This document shows, one piece after another, positions 8,804-17,061 of a stretch of DNA of 64,000 nucleotides. Position numbers and translations under genes: made by a program. This stretch comes from Streptomyces sp. HPF1205 (GTDB taxonomy: Bacteria; Actinomycetota; Actinomycetes; Streptomycetales; Streptomycetaceae). The stretch lies in NCBI RefSeq assembly GCF_020400825.1, contig NZ_JAINVH010000035.1, positions 24,715-88,714 on the forward strand, in the 5' to 3' direction. Positions within the stretch are counted from its first letter, which is position 1; each line of letters starts with the position of its first letter. Under the pieces are notes generated by a model that had not been told where the DNA came from, did not search any database, and saw only the letters and a list, made by a program, of their open reading frames with translations.

Positions 8804-10114
8804 TCAATAGCGGTTGAGCGCCACCAGAAGGGTGGGGATCGCCTCGCCCTGGAAGTCCACGTCCACATCGAAGTCGTTGATCATGCCTTCCAGGACCAGC
8901 AGGGACATCAGCGGGAAGACGAACTCGGGTGCCGCCGCCACCCCTGACCTGCGCTGGATGTCGAACAGCCGGGCGGCGAAGGGCGCGAGCCTGAACTGCC
9001 CCGCCGTCTTTCCCGTGGACTCGTCGACCAGCCGCTCGATGTCCGCCCGGAAGCCGGCCAGGTCGCAGTCCAGGGGTACGTGCTCCGCGCTGCTGAGCAC
9101 GACCTCCGCGCACTCGGCCGCCCGCCCCAGCGAGAGGTTCATGAAGAACCGGGCGAACAGCAGCCGCACCTTGGGTTCGAGCTGGACGACGAAGCCGGCG
9201 TCCAGCAGCACCACCGAGCCGTCCCGGTCCAGGTACAGGTTCCCCGGGTGCATGTCGCAGTGCACCAGGCCGTCGATGAACAGCATCCGGTAAACGCACT
9301 GGAGCACGTTGCGGACGATCTGCCTGCGCGGCTCGCGCCGGAAGTCACCCGGCACGAAGCGCACCAGGGGCTCGAGGAACTCCATGGCCAGCGCGCCTTC
9401 GCCGGACACGGCCGGCAGCGGGTCCGGGATCCGGACGAAGTCCAGGTCCGCGAGGTTCGTCCGCAGCCGGGCCAGCGCGTCGGCCTCAAGCGCCAGGTCG
9501 AGCTGGCGCAGCAGCGCCGCGCCGAGCTGGTCGACCACCCGCGCGGCCGGCACCTTGCGCATCGCCGGTACCCGCTGCACCCATCGGGCGCCGGTCCTCA
9601 GCAGCGCGAAGTCGGCCCGCATCAGAGCCTCGATGCCCGGGCGCCTCAGCTTGACGGCGACGGCCGAGCCGTCGTGCAGGGTGGCCCGGTAGACGCAGGC
9701 GATGCTGCCGCTGGCGGCCGGTTCGCGGTCGAACGCGGCGAACGGGAAGGGCCGGGACGAGGGGTAGGCCAGTGCCAGGGCGAGGTCGAGCTGCCGGTCC
9801 GTCATGGGCGCCACCCGGTCGTGCAGCCGGCCGAGCGCGCGGCACCAGCGCTCTGGCAGCAGGTCCTTGCGGGTGCTGAGCAGTTGCGCTCCCTTGACGT
9901 AGGTGGGCCCGAGGTCGGAGACCAGCCGCGACCAGCGCGGCTCTGCGGGGCCCGCGGCGCGCCGGCGGACGCCCGGCAGCGCGTCCACGGCCGCCCCCGC
10001 GGTGTGCCGGGCGACGGTGCGTGCCACGGACAGCAGCCGGCCGGCCCGGTGCCGCAGGCGCACCGGCGCAACCGGAACGAAGGTCGGGGATTCCAGATGC
10101 CGCGTTGCTGTCAT
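8804..10114 (-). CDS. AarF/ABC1/UbiB-type atypical kinase
   Basis: 436 aa, ATG start with GGGAG at good spacing. ABC1 features are visible: GPTYVKGAQLLSTR replaces the usual KxGQ motif, SGSIACVYRA is the Ala/Ser-rich loop, VAVKLRRPG carries the ATP-binding lysine, HCDMHPGNLYL is the catalytic loop, and LLDAGF stands where kinases have DFG. The family includes UbiB and AarF, ATPases linked to isoprenoid lipid biosynthesis. Streptomyces makes menaquinone and not ubiquinone, and the gene sits beside KR, P450 and SRPBCC genes, so a role with a hydrophobic pathway intermediate is plausible but inferred. Divergent from the SRPBCC/AraC operon. Confidence 0.85.
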   Translation of the reverse strand: MTATRHLESPTFVPVAPVRLRHRAGRLLSVARTVARHTAGAAVDALPGVRRRAAGPAEPRWSRLVSDLGPTYVKGAQLLSTRKDLLPERWCRALGRLHDRVAPMTDRQLDLALALAYPSSRPFPFAAFDREPAASGSIACVYRATLHDGSAVAVKLRRPGIEALMRADFALLRTGARWVQRVPAMRKVPAARVVDQLGAALLRQLDLALEADALARLRTNLADLDFVRIPDPLPAVSGEGALAMEFLEPLVRFVPGDFRREPRRQIVRNVLQCVYRMLFIDGLVHCDMHPGNLYLDRDGSVVLLDAGFVVQLEPKVRLLFARFFMNLSLGRAAECAEVVLSSAEHVPLDCDLAGFRADIERLVDESTGKTAGQFRLAPFAARLFDIQRRSGVAAAPEFVFPLMSLLVLEGMINDFDVDVDFQGEAIPTLLVALNRY

Positions 10115-10221
10115 CGACACTCCCGAATACGTCGGCGTAGCGTTGACACAGGAACTCTCACTATACGAATCTGTAGTGAAATAGCACCGGTTGGAATCCC
10201 GTCGCGCAGCATGGAGTCGCT
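10115..10221. promoter_or_regulatory. Divergent promoter with TCACTA...TAGTGA operator-like palindrome
   Basis: TCACTA (10158-10163) and TAGTGA (10174-10179) form an inverted repeat with a 10-bp spacer. Reading minus, TCACTACAGATTC (10179-10167) is identical over 13 bp to 15136-15148, upstream of the ABC exporter. TTGACA at 10143-10148 may be a plus-strand -35 element. Probable binding site of a local regulator such as one of the AraC proteins. Confidence 0.55.
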
Positions 10222-11091
10222 GTGGTGGATGCTGGAGTGCCGAGGCCGCTGGAATCCGTCCCGAGCGCGGACATCCCCGTACCACCGGAAGAGGTGTGGG
10301 CGGCGCTCACCGATCCCGTTCTCGTGGAGCAGTGGTTCGGTGCCCTTCGCGGCCCGCTGCGCCCGGGCCGGGACAACGTGCTCGATTTCGGCGACGGCGA
10401 CTTCTTCGCGCTGCGCCCGCTGCGGGTGGAGGAACCGGTCGCGCTCTCCTGGACCTGGCGCTTCCTCGGCATCGAGGACCCCGCGCTGATCGAGTGGACG
10501 CTCGCCCCCACCCCGGGCGGCACCCGGGTCCGGGTCCGGCACCTGGAGGAGGACGGCATCCAGACCACGCGGCGCGAACTGCTCGAGGGCTGGCAGGACT
10601 TCCTGTCCCGACTCAACCGCTACCTGCGCACCGGACGCAGCAGCAGATACGCCCTGCGCGACAGCATCGACGGCAGCGTGACCCTGCCGTCCGCGGACTT
10701 CCGGCCGCTGCGCGAGCCGGACCTGTACCGGTGGCTGCCGGTGGCGACCGACGGCTTCGGACCGCGCTGGTTCTTCATCGTGGACACCGACGGGCCGCGG
10801 CGCTTCCCGCTCACCGACTGGGTCCTGCTGCCCGACGTGCGGCTGTCCTGCCGGATCCGCATCCCCGGCGCGGACCGGCCGACGCGGTGCTCGGTGGAGG
10901 TACGCGACGGCTTCGGGGGCCCGCGGCTGGAGTTCGTGCACGACGGCTGGACCGGGCTCGGGCTGCCGGACCTGGGCGGCATGGTGCTGCGCCGCCGTTT
11001 CGCGGCGACCTGGATCGCCTCCTTGCGGACGGCGTCCGAGCTCGCCGCGGGGACCGCGGGCAGCGGCGGCGCCCCGGACGGTGCGGCGTGA
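10222..11091 (+). CDS. Double SRPBCC (AHSA1/START-like) protein
   Basis: 289 aa, GTG start after GGAGT. The first domain (residues 15-135) has the SRPBCC/AHSA1 pattern: VPPEEVWAALTDPVLVEQWF, then VLDFGDGDFFALRPLRVEEP and GWQDFLSRLNRYLRTG. The second half resembles a diverged copy. These folds have a hydrophobic cavity and either bind ligands or act as cyclase or aromatase-like enzymes. The stop overlaps the AraC start by 4 nt (GTGA), so the two are translationally coupled, and it could present a ligand to that regulator. A paralogue with the same two-domain layout is at 12760. Confidence 0.78.
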   Translation: MVDAGVPRPLESVPSADIPVPPEEVWAALTDPVLVEQWFGALRGPLRPGRDNVLDFGDGDFFALRPLRVEEPVALSWTWRFLGIEDPALIEWTLAPTPGGTRVRVRHLEEDGIQTTRRELLEGWQDFLSRLNRYLRTGRSSRYALRDSIDGSVTLPSADFRPLREPDLYRWLPVATDGFGPRWFFIVDTDGPRRFPLTDWVLLPDVRLSCRIRIPGADRPTRCSVEVRDGFGGPRLEFVHDGWTGLGLPDLGGMVLRRRFAATWIASLRTASELAAGTAGSGGAPDGAA

Positions 11092-11909
11092 CCGCCACAC
11101 AGGCGGAGGCCGCGGCGGCCTCCCAACTGGCCGCGGTGGAGCGGGCGGTGGCCCGGATGCAGGACAACCTCGCCGACCAGCAGTGCCTGACCGACCACGC
11201 CGAGGCCGGGCTGTTCAGCCCGTACCACTTCCACCGGGTCTTCCGCAGCGTCACCTCGGTGACGCCCGCCCGGTTCCTGGCCGCGCTGCGCATGGCCGAG
11301 GCCCAGCGGCTCATCATCCGCGAGTCGCCCAGGATCATCGACGTGTGCGCGGCCGTCGGCTATTCCAGCCTGGGCACCTTCACCACCCAGTTCACCCAGC
11401 TCGTCGGCCTGTCGCCGCGCCGCTACCAGGCACTGGTCCGGCGCTACGGGCAGTGCCGGATGGGCGACCTGCTGCCGGAGGGGACGGCCGGGCCGGCCGT
11501 CGCCGAGGGGCAGGGGCTGGCCGGCCACGTGAGCGGACCGTACGAGCACGGGATCTGCCTGACCGGGCTGTTCCCGCACGGCGTTCCGCAGCGGGCCCCG
11601 GCCGGCTGCGCGGTCTCCCACCGGCTCGGCAGGGTGGTGCTCCCGGTGCCGCCGCCCGCCCCCCGGCAGCCGGACCTGTGGCAGATACTCGCCGTCTGGT
11701 TCCCGGCCGGGCTGCGGGTGGTGGACGTCCTGGACGACAGCACCGGCGCCAACCGCCGGGTGGGCGGCACCACCATCCCGCTCCGCCACGGCGCCGGGCC
11801 GGACACCCCCTTCCAGGTGACGCTGCGCCGCCCGGCGCCGAGCGATCCCCCGCTGGTGTACGCCCTGCCGCTGGTGCTGGCCGAGAGGCGGCCGCGCCTG
11901 AAGGGCTGA
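11088..11909 (+). CDS. AraC-family regulator with N-terminal HTH
   Basis: 273 aa, GTG overlapping the previous stop. HTH residues are about 15-120: LFSPYHFHRVFRSVTSVTPA, VGYSSLGTFTTQFTQLVG and LSPRRYQALVRRYG match the AraC double HTH. The C-terminal 130 residues are a beta-rich domain ending in DTPFQVTLRRPAPSDPP. It has the same inverted domain order as the gene at 1686 and is clearly its paralogue. Coupled to a ligand-binding-fold gene, it likely regulates the cluster; the palindrome at 10158-10179 is a candidate target. Confidence 0.82.
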   Translation: MTATQAEAAAASQLAAVERAVARMQDNLADQQCLTDHAEAGLFSPYHFHRVFRSVTSVTPARFLAALRMAEAQRLIIRESPRIIDVCAAVGYSSLGTFTTQFTQLVGLSPRRYQALVRRYGQCRMGDLLPEGTAGPAVAEGQGLAGHVSGPYEHGICLTGLFPHGVPQRAPAGCAVSHRLGRVVLPVPPPAPRQPDLWQILAVWFPAGLRVVDVLDDSTGANRRVGGTTIPLRHGAGPDTPFQVTLRRPAPSDPPLVYALPLVLAERRPRLKG

Positions 11910-12050
11910 AGGGTTGAAGGGCACGCCCGCCTCTGGCCGGCTTGCGGCGCGCTCTCGCCGGGTGACGCGGTGCCCGGGCAGCGGGCGCGGCTGCGAGTAG
12001 GCTCCGGAAGGTGCGATCACTCGCTCTTTCCGAAGCGAACGGAGGACCCG
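11910..12050 (+). promoter_or_regulatory. Intergenic region with a -10-like box
   Basis: A TAGGCT box at 11998-12003 lies about 48 bp before the next ATG and could be a -10 element; no convincing -35 element was found. Confidence 0.35.
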
Positions 12051-12521
12051 ATGAGCGACGAGGAGTTCCAGGGCACCCTGGTCTGCGAGGGCGTCGGCGC
12101 CTGGACGTACGTGCCGGTTCCCGCCGAGGTCGCCGAACGGCTCGGCGGCAAGGCCCGTATCCCGGTGGCGGCCGAGATCAAGGGCGTCTCCTTCACCGGC
12201 TCGGTGATGACCGGTCCGCAGGGCAGCCGCTACCTGGTGGTGAACCAGGCGGTTCGGGACCGGGCCGGCGTGACGGCGGGTGACACGGTGAACGTCGTGG
12301 TGCGCCAGGACACCGCTCCCCGTGTCGTCGAGCTCCCCGAGGACCTGGCCGGCGCGCTGGCCGCGGCGCCCGAGGCGCAGGCGGCCTTCGACGGTTTCTC
12401 CTACTCCCGCCGCAAGGAGTACGTCACCTGGATCGAGTCCGCCAAGCGGCCGGAGACCAGGACCCGGCGGGTGGAGAAGGCCGTGGAGATGCTCGCGGAG
12501 GGCCGCGCCCTCAAGGGCTGA
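12051..12521 (+). CDS. DUF1905/YdeI-type (OmpD-associated-like) protein
   Basis: 156 aa, ATG start after GGAGG. Residues 5-95 match DUF1905 (FQGTLVCEGVGAWTYVPVPA, then IKGVSFTGSVM and GDTVNVVV). The C-terminal part matches the bacteriocin-protection YdeI/OmpD-associated helix pair (VELPEDLAGALAAAPEAQAA, SRRKEYVTWIESAKRPETR, RVEKAVEMLAEGR). These proteins are small, cytosolic and of unclear function. The gene has its own promoter-like upstream region, so a link to the metabolite genes is uncertain. Confidence 0.88.
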   Translation: MSDEEFQGTLVCEGVGAWTYVPVPAEVAERLGGKARIPVAAEIKGVSFTGSVMTGPQGSRYLVVNQAVRDRAGVTAGDTVNVVVRQDTAPRVVELPEDLAGALAAAPEAQAAFDGFSYSRRKEYVTWIESAKRPETRTRRVEKAVEMLAEGRALKG

Positions 12522-12759
12522 CCCGGTCGCGGCCGGCTGTCCGCGGAACCGGCCCGCTCCCCCGCGCGAAGCGGCCCGCTCTGCGCGGGACCGGGTGGGG
12601 CGCCTTTGCCCGGACCGGGTGGGACGGCCCTCTCCGGACACCGGGGCGGGTCGATGCGGCAACCTGCGAGAAGCCCCCTTTTCCGGCCGCGCCGTAGCGT
12701 CATTGACGCACCCGCCGAGGCGTGAAGCCGGGTGTTTCCACTTTCGAGGGGGTTGTTTC

Positions 12760-13800
12760 GTGACCGCAGAGACCGAAAGCCCCGGTGTCCTCCCCCAGGC
12801 CGACGCCTGGCCCGACTTCTCCGACCTCGAGCCGGCCCGCGCCCGTCAGCTCTTCCCGACGCTCAACAGCTCGCCCGCACGGTCCGTCGTGCAGGACCGC
12901 TGGGAGCGCATCGTCGCCACCGCCGAGCTGCCCGAGCCGCCGCAGCGGGTGTGGGAGGCGCTCACCTCCCCCGACGCGCTGCGGCACTGGCTGGCGGTCT
13001 GCCGCGGCCCGGTGGCGCGCAAGGGCGAGGACTTCCTGCTGGACTTCGAGGACGGCGAGTTCTTCCAGTGCCGTACCGAGGAGGTCGTGCCGCCGGCCGG
13101 CACCGGCCGCGCCCTGTTCCGCCACCTGTGGCGGTGGGCCGGGGTCGGCCCGGCCACCCGGGTGTACTGGGAGCTGGCGGCCGTGGACGGCGGCACGCGG
13201 ATCACCGCCACCGAGGAGGCGTTCAACCCGCCTTCGGACTGGCGCTCCTGGAACGGCAACGGCTGGCCCGGCATCCTCGACCAGCTGGCCGGCTACCTGA
13301 GGACCGGCACCACCTGGCGCTGGCCGTGGCGCCGCATGGGCCCCTACGTCCAGATCGAGCTGGCCGCAGCCCCGTACGACGCCTGGGACGCCCTCAGCAA
13401 GCCGGAGGCGCTGCGGTACTGGCTGCAGCGGCGGTACGGCGACTTCACCACCGGCAGCAAGCTGACCCTCGTCATGGGCGACGCCAGCGGCCTGGTGGAA
13501 ATGAACGTGCACCGCCACGTGGAACCCAACCAGGAGTTCCCCTCGTATCTTCCGTGGCTGGAATTCGGGCTGCGGCGGGCGAGTTGGCCGGTGGAACTCG
13601 GCGGAAAGCTCTATATCGAGCCCGCGGGACTCGACCGCAGCCTGTTCCAGATATTCGTGGACAACTGGGAGAACATTCCCGCGGACGTCCAGCGCGAAGA
13701 GCGGCGGATCATCGCGGGGTTCTTCCGCGACTCGATGGTCAGGGCACAGAACCTCGTCGGTCCCCTGCCGACGTCCTCCCACCCGCACGGCTGGTCCTGA
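12760..13800 (+). CDS. Double SRPBCC (AHSA1-like) protein
   Basis: 346 aa, GTG start after a GAGGGGG run. Two tandem SRPBCC/AHSA1 domains are visible: AELPEPPQRVWEALTSPDAL begins the first near residue 54, and IELAAAPYDAWDALSKPEAL the second near residue 205. LLDFEDGEFFQCRTEEVVPP and GQLAGYLRTG-like segments match the protein at 10222. It is followed after 38 bp by a P450 gene, probably cotranscribed. The fold could bind, cyclise or dehydrate the P450 substrate; no catalytic residues can be named. Confidence 0.78.
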   Translation: MTAETESPGVLPQADAWPDFSDLEPARARQLFPTLNSSPARSVVQDRWERIVATAELPEPPQRVWEALTSPDALRHWLAVCRGPVARKGEDFLLDFEDGEFFQCRTEEVVPPAGTGRALFRHLWRWAGVGPATRVYWELAAVDGGTRITATEEAFNPPSDWRSWNGNGWPGILDQLAGYLRTGTTWRWPWRRMGPYVQIELAAAPYDAWDALSKPEALRYWLQRRYGDFTTGSKLTLVMGDASGLVEMNVHRHVEPNQEFPSYLPWLEFGLRRASWPVELGGKLYIEPAGLDRSLFQIFVDNWENIPADVQREERRIIAGFFRDSMVRAQNLVGPLPTSSHPHGWS

Positions 13801-13838
13801 CCGCCGGGCCGCATCCCGAATACGAAAGCGGAGGCCCC

Positions 13839-15119
13839 ATGCCCCTGCACAACGAAGGCGGCCCTGCCGCGGCGCCGGCGGCGCCGGACCCGGCCGCGGA
13901 ACCGGACGTGCTCGAACAGCTGATGTTCCCCCCGGCCTCCCTCGACCCGTACCCGCTCTACGAACGGCTGCGGGCGGAGCACCCGGTGTACCGCAGCCGC
14001 TTCGGCGCCTACCTGGTCAGCCGCTACGACGACGTGGCCCATGTGCTCAAGCACCACGAGCTCTTCCCCGGCGTGCCCGAGGAGGAGATGGCCAGGATGT
14101 TCCCGCAGGGCGTCGGCCACCAGGCGTACGAGGTGCTGGTGACGTCTCTGGTGGGCAGCAACCCGCCCAAGCACACGCGGCTGCGCGGCCTGGTGGGCAG
14201 CGAGTTCACCGCCCGCCGGGTGGGCGGGCTGCGCGGCGGCATCGAGGAACTCGCCGACCGGCTGGTCGACGGTCTCGCCGAGCGCCTGCGCTCGGGCGAG
14301 ACGGTGGACCTGCACCGCGCGGTGTCGGTTCCGATGCCGCTGCACGTGATGTCCGACCTGCTCGGGGTGCCGCACGCCGAACGCGAGCGGCTGGCGGTCC
14401 TGGTGCCCGCCATGATGAACGTGGTGGACCCCGCGGCCCGTCCTGAGGCCGTCGCGGCCGCGGACGCCGCTTTCCATGAACTCGGCGCGTTCTTCGACGA
14501 GTTGGTCGCCCAGCGGCGCCGTGCGCCCGCCGACGACCTGATCTCGGCCCTGGTGTCCGTGCACGACGGCGACGCCGACCGGCTGGGTCCGGGCGAACTG
14601 CGCACCCTGCTGTTCACGCTGTGGTCCGCCGGGTTCGAGACCACCGCGACCGGCATCGACAACGCCGTGGTGGCCCTCACCCGCGAGCCCGGGCACCGGC
14701 GGTGGCTGGCGGCCGGCGAGAAGGAGGCCCTGGCGTTCGTCGACGAGACCCTGCGCCACGACCCCTCGGTGCAGGTCGCCCCCGGTATCCGGGTGGCCGC
14801 CGAGGACGTGGAGCTGAGCGGGACGAAGATCCCCGCGGGCTCCCATGTGCGGCTGATGCTGGGCGCCGCCTCGCGCGACCCGGAGGTGTACCCGGAGCCG
14901 GACCGTTTCGACCCCGCGCGCACCGGCACGGTCCCGCTCAGCTTCGGTTCCGGCATCCACTACTGCCTGGGCGCGGGACTGAGCAGGCTGGAGATGTCGG
15001 TGCTGCTGCCCAGGCTGCACCGCGCGCTGCCGGGGCTGGTGGCGGCGGGCCCGCCCGGACGCCGCCGCTCGGTGCCGCTGCGGGACTTCGAGTCGCTGAT
15101 GGTACGGCTGGAGAAGTGA
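13839..15119 (+). CDS. Cytochrome P450
   Basis: 426 aa, ATG after GCGGAGG. It has all P450 landmarks: I-helix SAGFETTATGIDNAV, ExxR in DETLRHDPS, a PEPDRFDPARTG meander and the heme loop FGSGIHYCLGAGLSRLE with the cysteine ligand. Length and motifs match soluble bacterial class I P450s that need a ferredoxin partner; no ferredoxin gene is in the window. It likely hydroxylates or oxidises a pathway intermediate. Confidence 0.93.
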   Translation: MPLHNEGGPAAAPAAPDPAAEPDVLEQLMFPPASLDPYPLYERLRAEHPVYRSRFGAYLVSRYDDVAHVLKHHELFPGVPEEEMARMFPQGVGHQAYEVLVTSLVGSNPPKHTRLRGLVGSEFTARRVGGLRGGIEELADRLVDGLAERLRSGETVDLHRAVSVPMPLHVMSDLLGVPHAERERLAVLVPAMMNVVDPAARPEAVAAADAAFHELGAFFDELVAQRRRAPADDLISALVSVHDGDADRLGPGELRTLLFTLWSAGFETTATGIDNAVVALTREPGHRRWLAAGEKEALAFVDETLRHDPSVQVAPGIRVAAEDVELSGTKIPAGSHVRLMLGAASRDPEVYPEPDRFDPARTGTVPLSFGSGIHYCLGAGLSRLEMSVLLPRLHRALPGLVAAGPPGRRRSVPLRDFESLMVRLEK

Positions 15120-15135
15120 CGGGGTTTCAACTCTG

Positions 15136-15174
15136 TCACTACAGATTCCGATAGGAACTGCTAGGTTACCGACT
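15136..15174 (+). promoter_or_regulatory. Promoter of the ABC exporter with motif shared with 10167-10179
   Basis: TCACTACAGATTC (15136-15148) is identical to the site upstream of the AarF gene and is followed in both by xxATAG. TAGGTT (15162-15167) looks like a -10 element. The GTG start at 15175 is only 7 nt further and lacks a ribosome site, so the transcript may be leaderless. The shared motif overlaps the expected -35 position. Confidence 0.5.
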
Positions 15175-16206
15175 GTGGCTGCATCGATACTCGTCCAGGG
15201 GCTGGTCAAGCGCCTGGGCAAGAAGCTGGTTCTCGACGGTCTTTCGATGTCCGCCGAGGCGGGCACCGTCGTCGCCCTCCTCGGTCCCAACGGGGCGGGC
15301 AAGACGACCACGGTCCGCGTCCTGTCCACGCTGCTGCGACCGGACGCCGGGCGCGTCGAGGTGTGCGGGATCGACGTCGGCGCCGAACCCCGCAGGGTCC
15401 GCTCGATGATCGGGCTGACCGGGCAGTTCGCCGCCGTGGACGGCATCCTGACCGGCCGGGAGAATCTCGAACTGGTCGGGCGGCTGTACCGGATCGGCCG
15501 TGCGGACGCCCGCCGGCGGGCGGACGACCTGCTGGAGCGCCTGGGCCTGAGCGAGGCGGCGGGTCAGCTCGTCAAGACCTACTCGGGCGGCATGCGCCGC
15601 CGGCTCGACCTGGCGGCCAGCCTGCTGATCAGACCCAGGGTGCTCTTCCTCGACGAACCGACGACAGGCCTCGACCTGCGGTCCAGGATCGACCTGTGGT
15701 CGGAGATCGACCTGCTGGTCCGCGACGGCACCACCTTGCTGCTCACCACCCAGTACCTGGAGGAGGCCGACCGGCTGGCCGACTCGGTGACGGTGATCGA
15801 CCGGGGCACGATGGTGGCCCAGGGCACGCCCGCCGAGCTCAAGGAGCAGGTCGGCGGCGACCGGGTCACCTTCACCCTGGCGGACCCGGCGGACCTGGAC
15901 CGCGCGGCGGACGCCCTGGCCGGGCACGGCGGCAAGGAGCCGTTCCGCGACCGGACCAGGGCCGAGCTGACGCTGCGGCTGGAAGGCGGTCTCGACACGG
16001 TCGCCACGATGACCCGAGAGCTGAACGAGGCGGGCATCGACGACGTGGTGCACACGGTGCGCCGCCCCACGCTCGACGACGTCTTCCTCGAACTGACCGG
16101 GGCGACCGCCGCAGAGGCGGCCGACGAGGCGAACGAGCGCGGGACCAGAGCCCGGGGCCGGCGGGGCAAGCCGTCCGTCCCCGACCGGAACGGAGCCGGC
16201 CGATGA
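15175..16206 (+). CDS. ABC exporter ATP-binding protein, DrrA type
   Basis: 343 aa from GTG, with no Shine-Dalgarno sequence. Walker A is LLGPNGAGKTTTVRVL (about residues 37-52), the signature is YSGGMRRRLDLAASLL, Walker B is VLFLDEPTTGLDLR, and the H-loop region reads LLLTTQYLEEADRLADSV. A DUF4162-like C-terminal part follows (residues 220-310). It powers an exporter with the permease encoded next; the genes overlap by 4 nt. By family it is antibiotic or hydrophobic-drug efflux, fitting self-resistance or secretion of the cluster product. Confidence 0.93.
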   Translation: MAASILVQGLVKRLGKKLVLDGLSMSAEAGTVVALLGPNGAGKTTTVRVLSTLLRPDAGRVEVCGIDVGAEPRRVRSMIGLTGQFAAVDGILTGRENLELVGRLYRIGRADARRRADDLLERLGLSEAAGQLVKTYSGGMRRRLDLAASLLIRPRVLFLDEPTTGLDLRSRIDLWSEIDLLVRDGTTLLLTTQYLEEADRLADSVTVIDRGTMVAQGTPAELKEQVGGDRVTFTLADPADLDRAADALAGHGGKEPFRDRTRAELTLRLEGGLDTVATMTRELNEAGIDDVVHTVRRPTLDDVFLELTGATAAEAADEANERGTRARGRRGKPSVPDRNGAGR

Positions 16207-17033
16207 CCACGACCACGACGTCCCTCCCCCAGCATGACCACCCCGCGCCCCGTCCGCGGTACGGCCTGCGCTGGAGCGTGTCCGACGCCTGGCTTCTCGC
16301 GCTGCGCAACGTCCGGCACATCCAGCGCCGCCCCGACCAGCTGATGGCGGCGATCCTGCAGCCGATCATGTTCTTCGTCCTGTTCGCCTACGTGTTCGGC
16401 GGGGCGATCAAGGTCCCCGGCGGCAGCTACAAGCAGTTCCTGCTGCCGGGCGTGTTCGGGCAGGTCATCGTGTTCGGCGGCATGGCGGGCATGTGCGTGG
16501 GCATCGCCGAGGACATGCGCAACGGCATGATGGACCGGTTCCGTTCGCTGCCCATGAGCAACGCGTCGGTCCTGGTCGGCAGGACCCTCTCCGAGGTGCT
16601 GCGCAACATCATCGCCCTGGTCGTGACCGGCGCGGTCGGCTGCGCGTTCGGCTTCCGCTTCCACGGAGGGGTGGGCGACGCGCTGGCCGGGGCGGGCGTG
16701 CTGCTGCTGTTCGGCTTCGCGCTGTCGTGGGTGCTGGCCTGCATCGGCATCACGGCCAGCAGCGCCGAGGCGGCGCAGACCACGTCCATGCCCTGGCTGT
16801 TCCTGCTGGGCTTCGTCAGTTCCGCGTTCGTGCCGACACCCGCGATGCCGGGCTGGCTGCGGGTGTTCGCCGACCACACCCCGGTGACCCTCACCATCGA
16901 TGCCGCCCGCGCCTGGTTCAACGGCGGCTCACCCGGCTCGTCGGCCTGGGAGTCGGTCGTGTGGTCCGCCGGACTGCTCGTGGTGTTCGTGCCCGTGGCC
17001 ACCCGCTTGTTCCGGCGGGCCGTGGCCGCATAG
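16203..17033 (+). CDS. ABC exporter permease, ABC-2/DrrB type
   Basis: 276 aa, ATG overlapping the ATPase stop (ATGA). A cytoplasmic N-terminus precedes about six hydrophobic segments, beginning with LMAAILQPIMFFVLFAYVFG. The EDMRNGMMDRFRSLPM stretch is the usual ABC-2 coupling region, and a PWLFLLGFVSSAFVPTPAMP segment is characteristic of DrrB proteins. It forms the membrane half of the exporter. Confidence 0.93.
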   Translation: MTTTTTSLPQHDHPAPRPRYGLRWSVSDAWLLALRNVRHIQRRPDQLMAAILQPIMFFVLFAYVFGGAIKVPGGSYKQFLLPGVFGQVIVFGGMAGMCVGIAEDMRNGMMDRFRSLPMSNASVLVGRTLSEVLRNIIALVVTGAVGCAFGFRFHGGVGDALAGAGVLLLFGFALSWVLACIGITASSAEAAQTTSMPWLFLLGFVSSAFVPTPAMPGWLRVFADHTPVTLTIDAARAWFNGGSPGSSAWESVVWSAGLLVVFVPVATRLFRRAVAA

Positions 17034-17061
17034 CCATCGACCGGGAGGAGACCGCGCCGCC

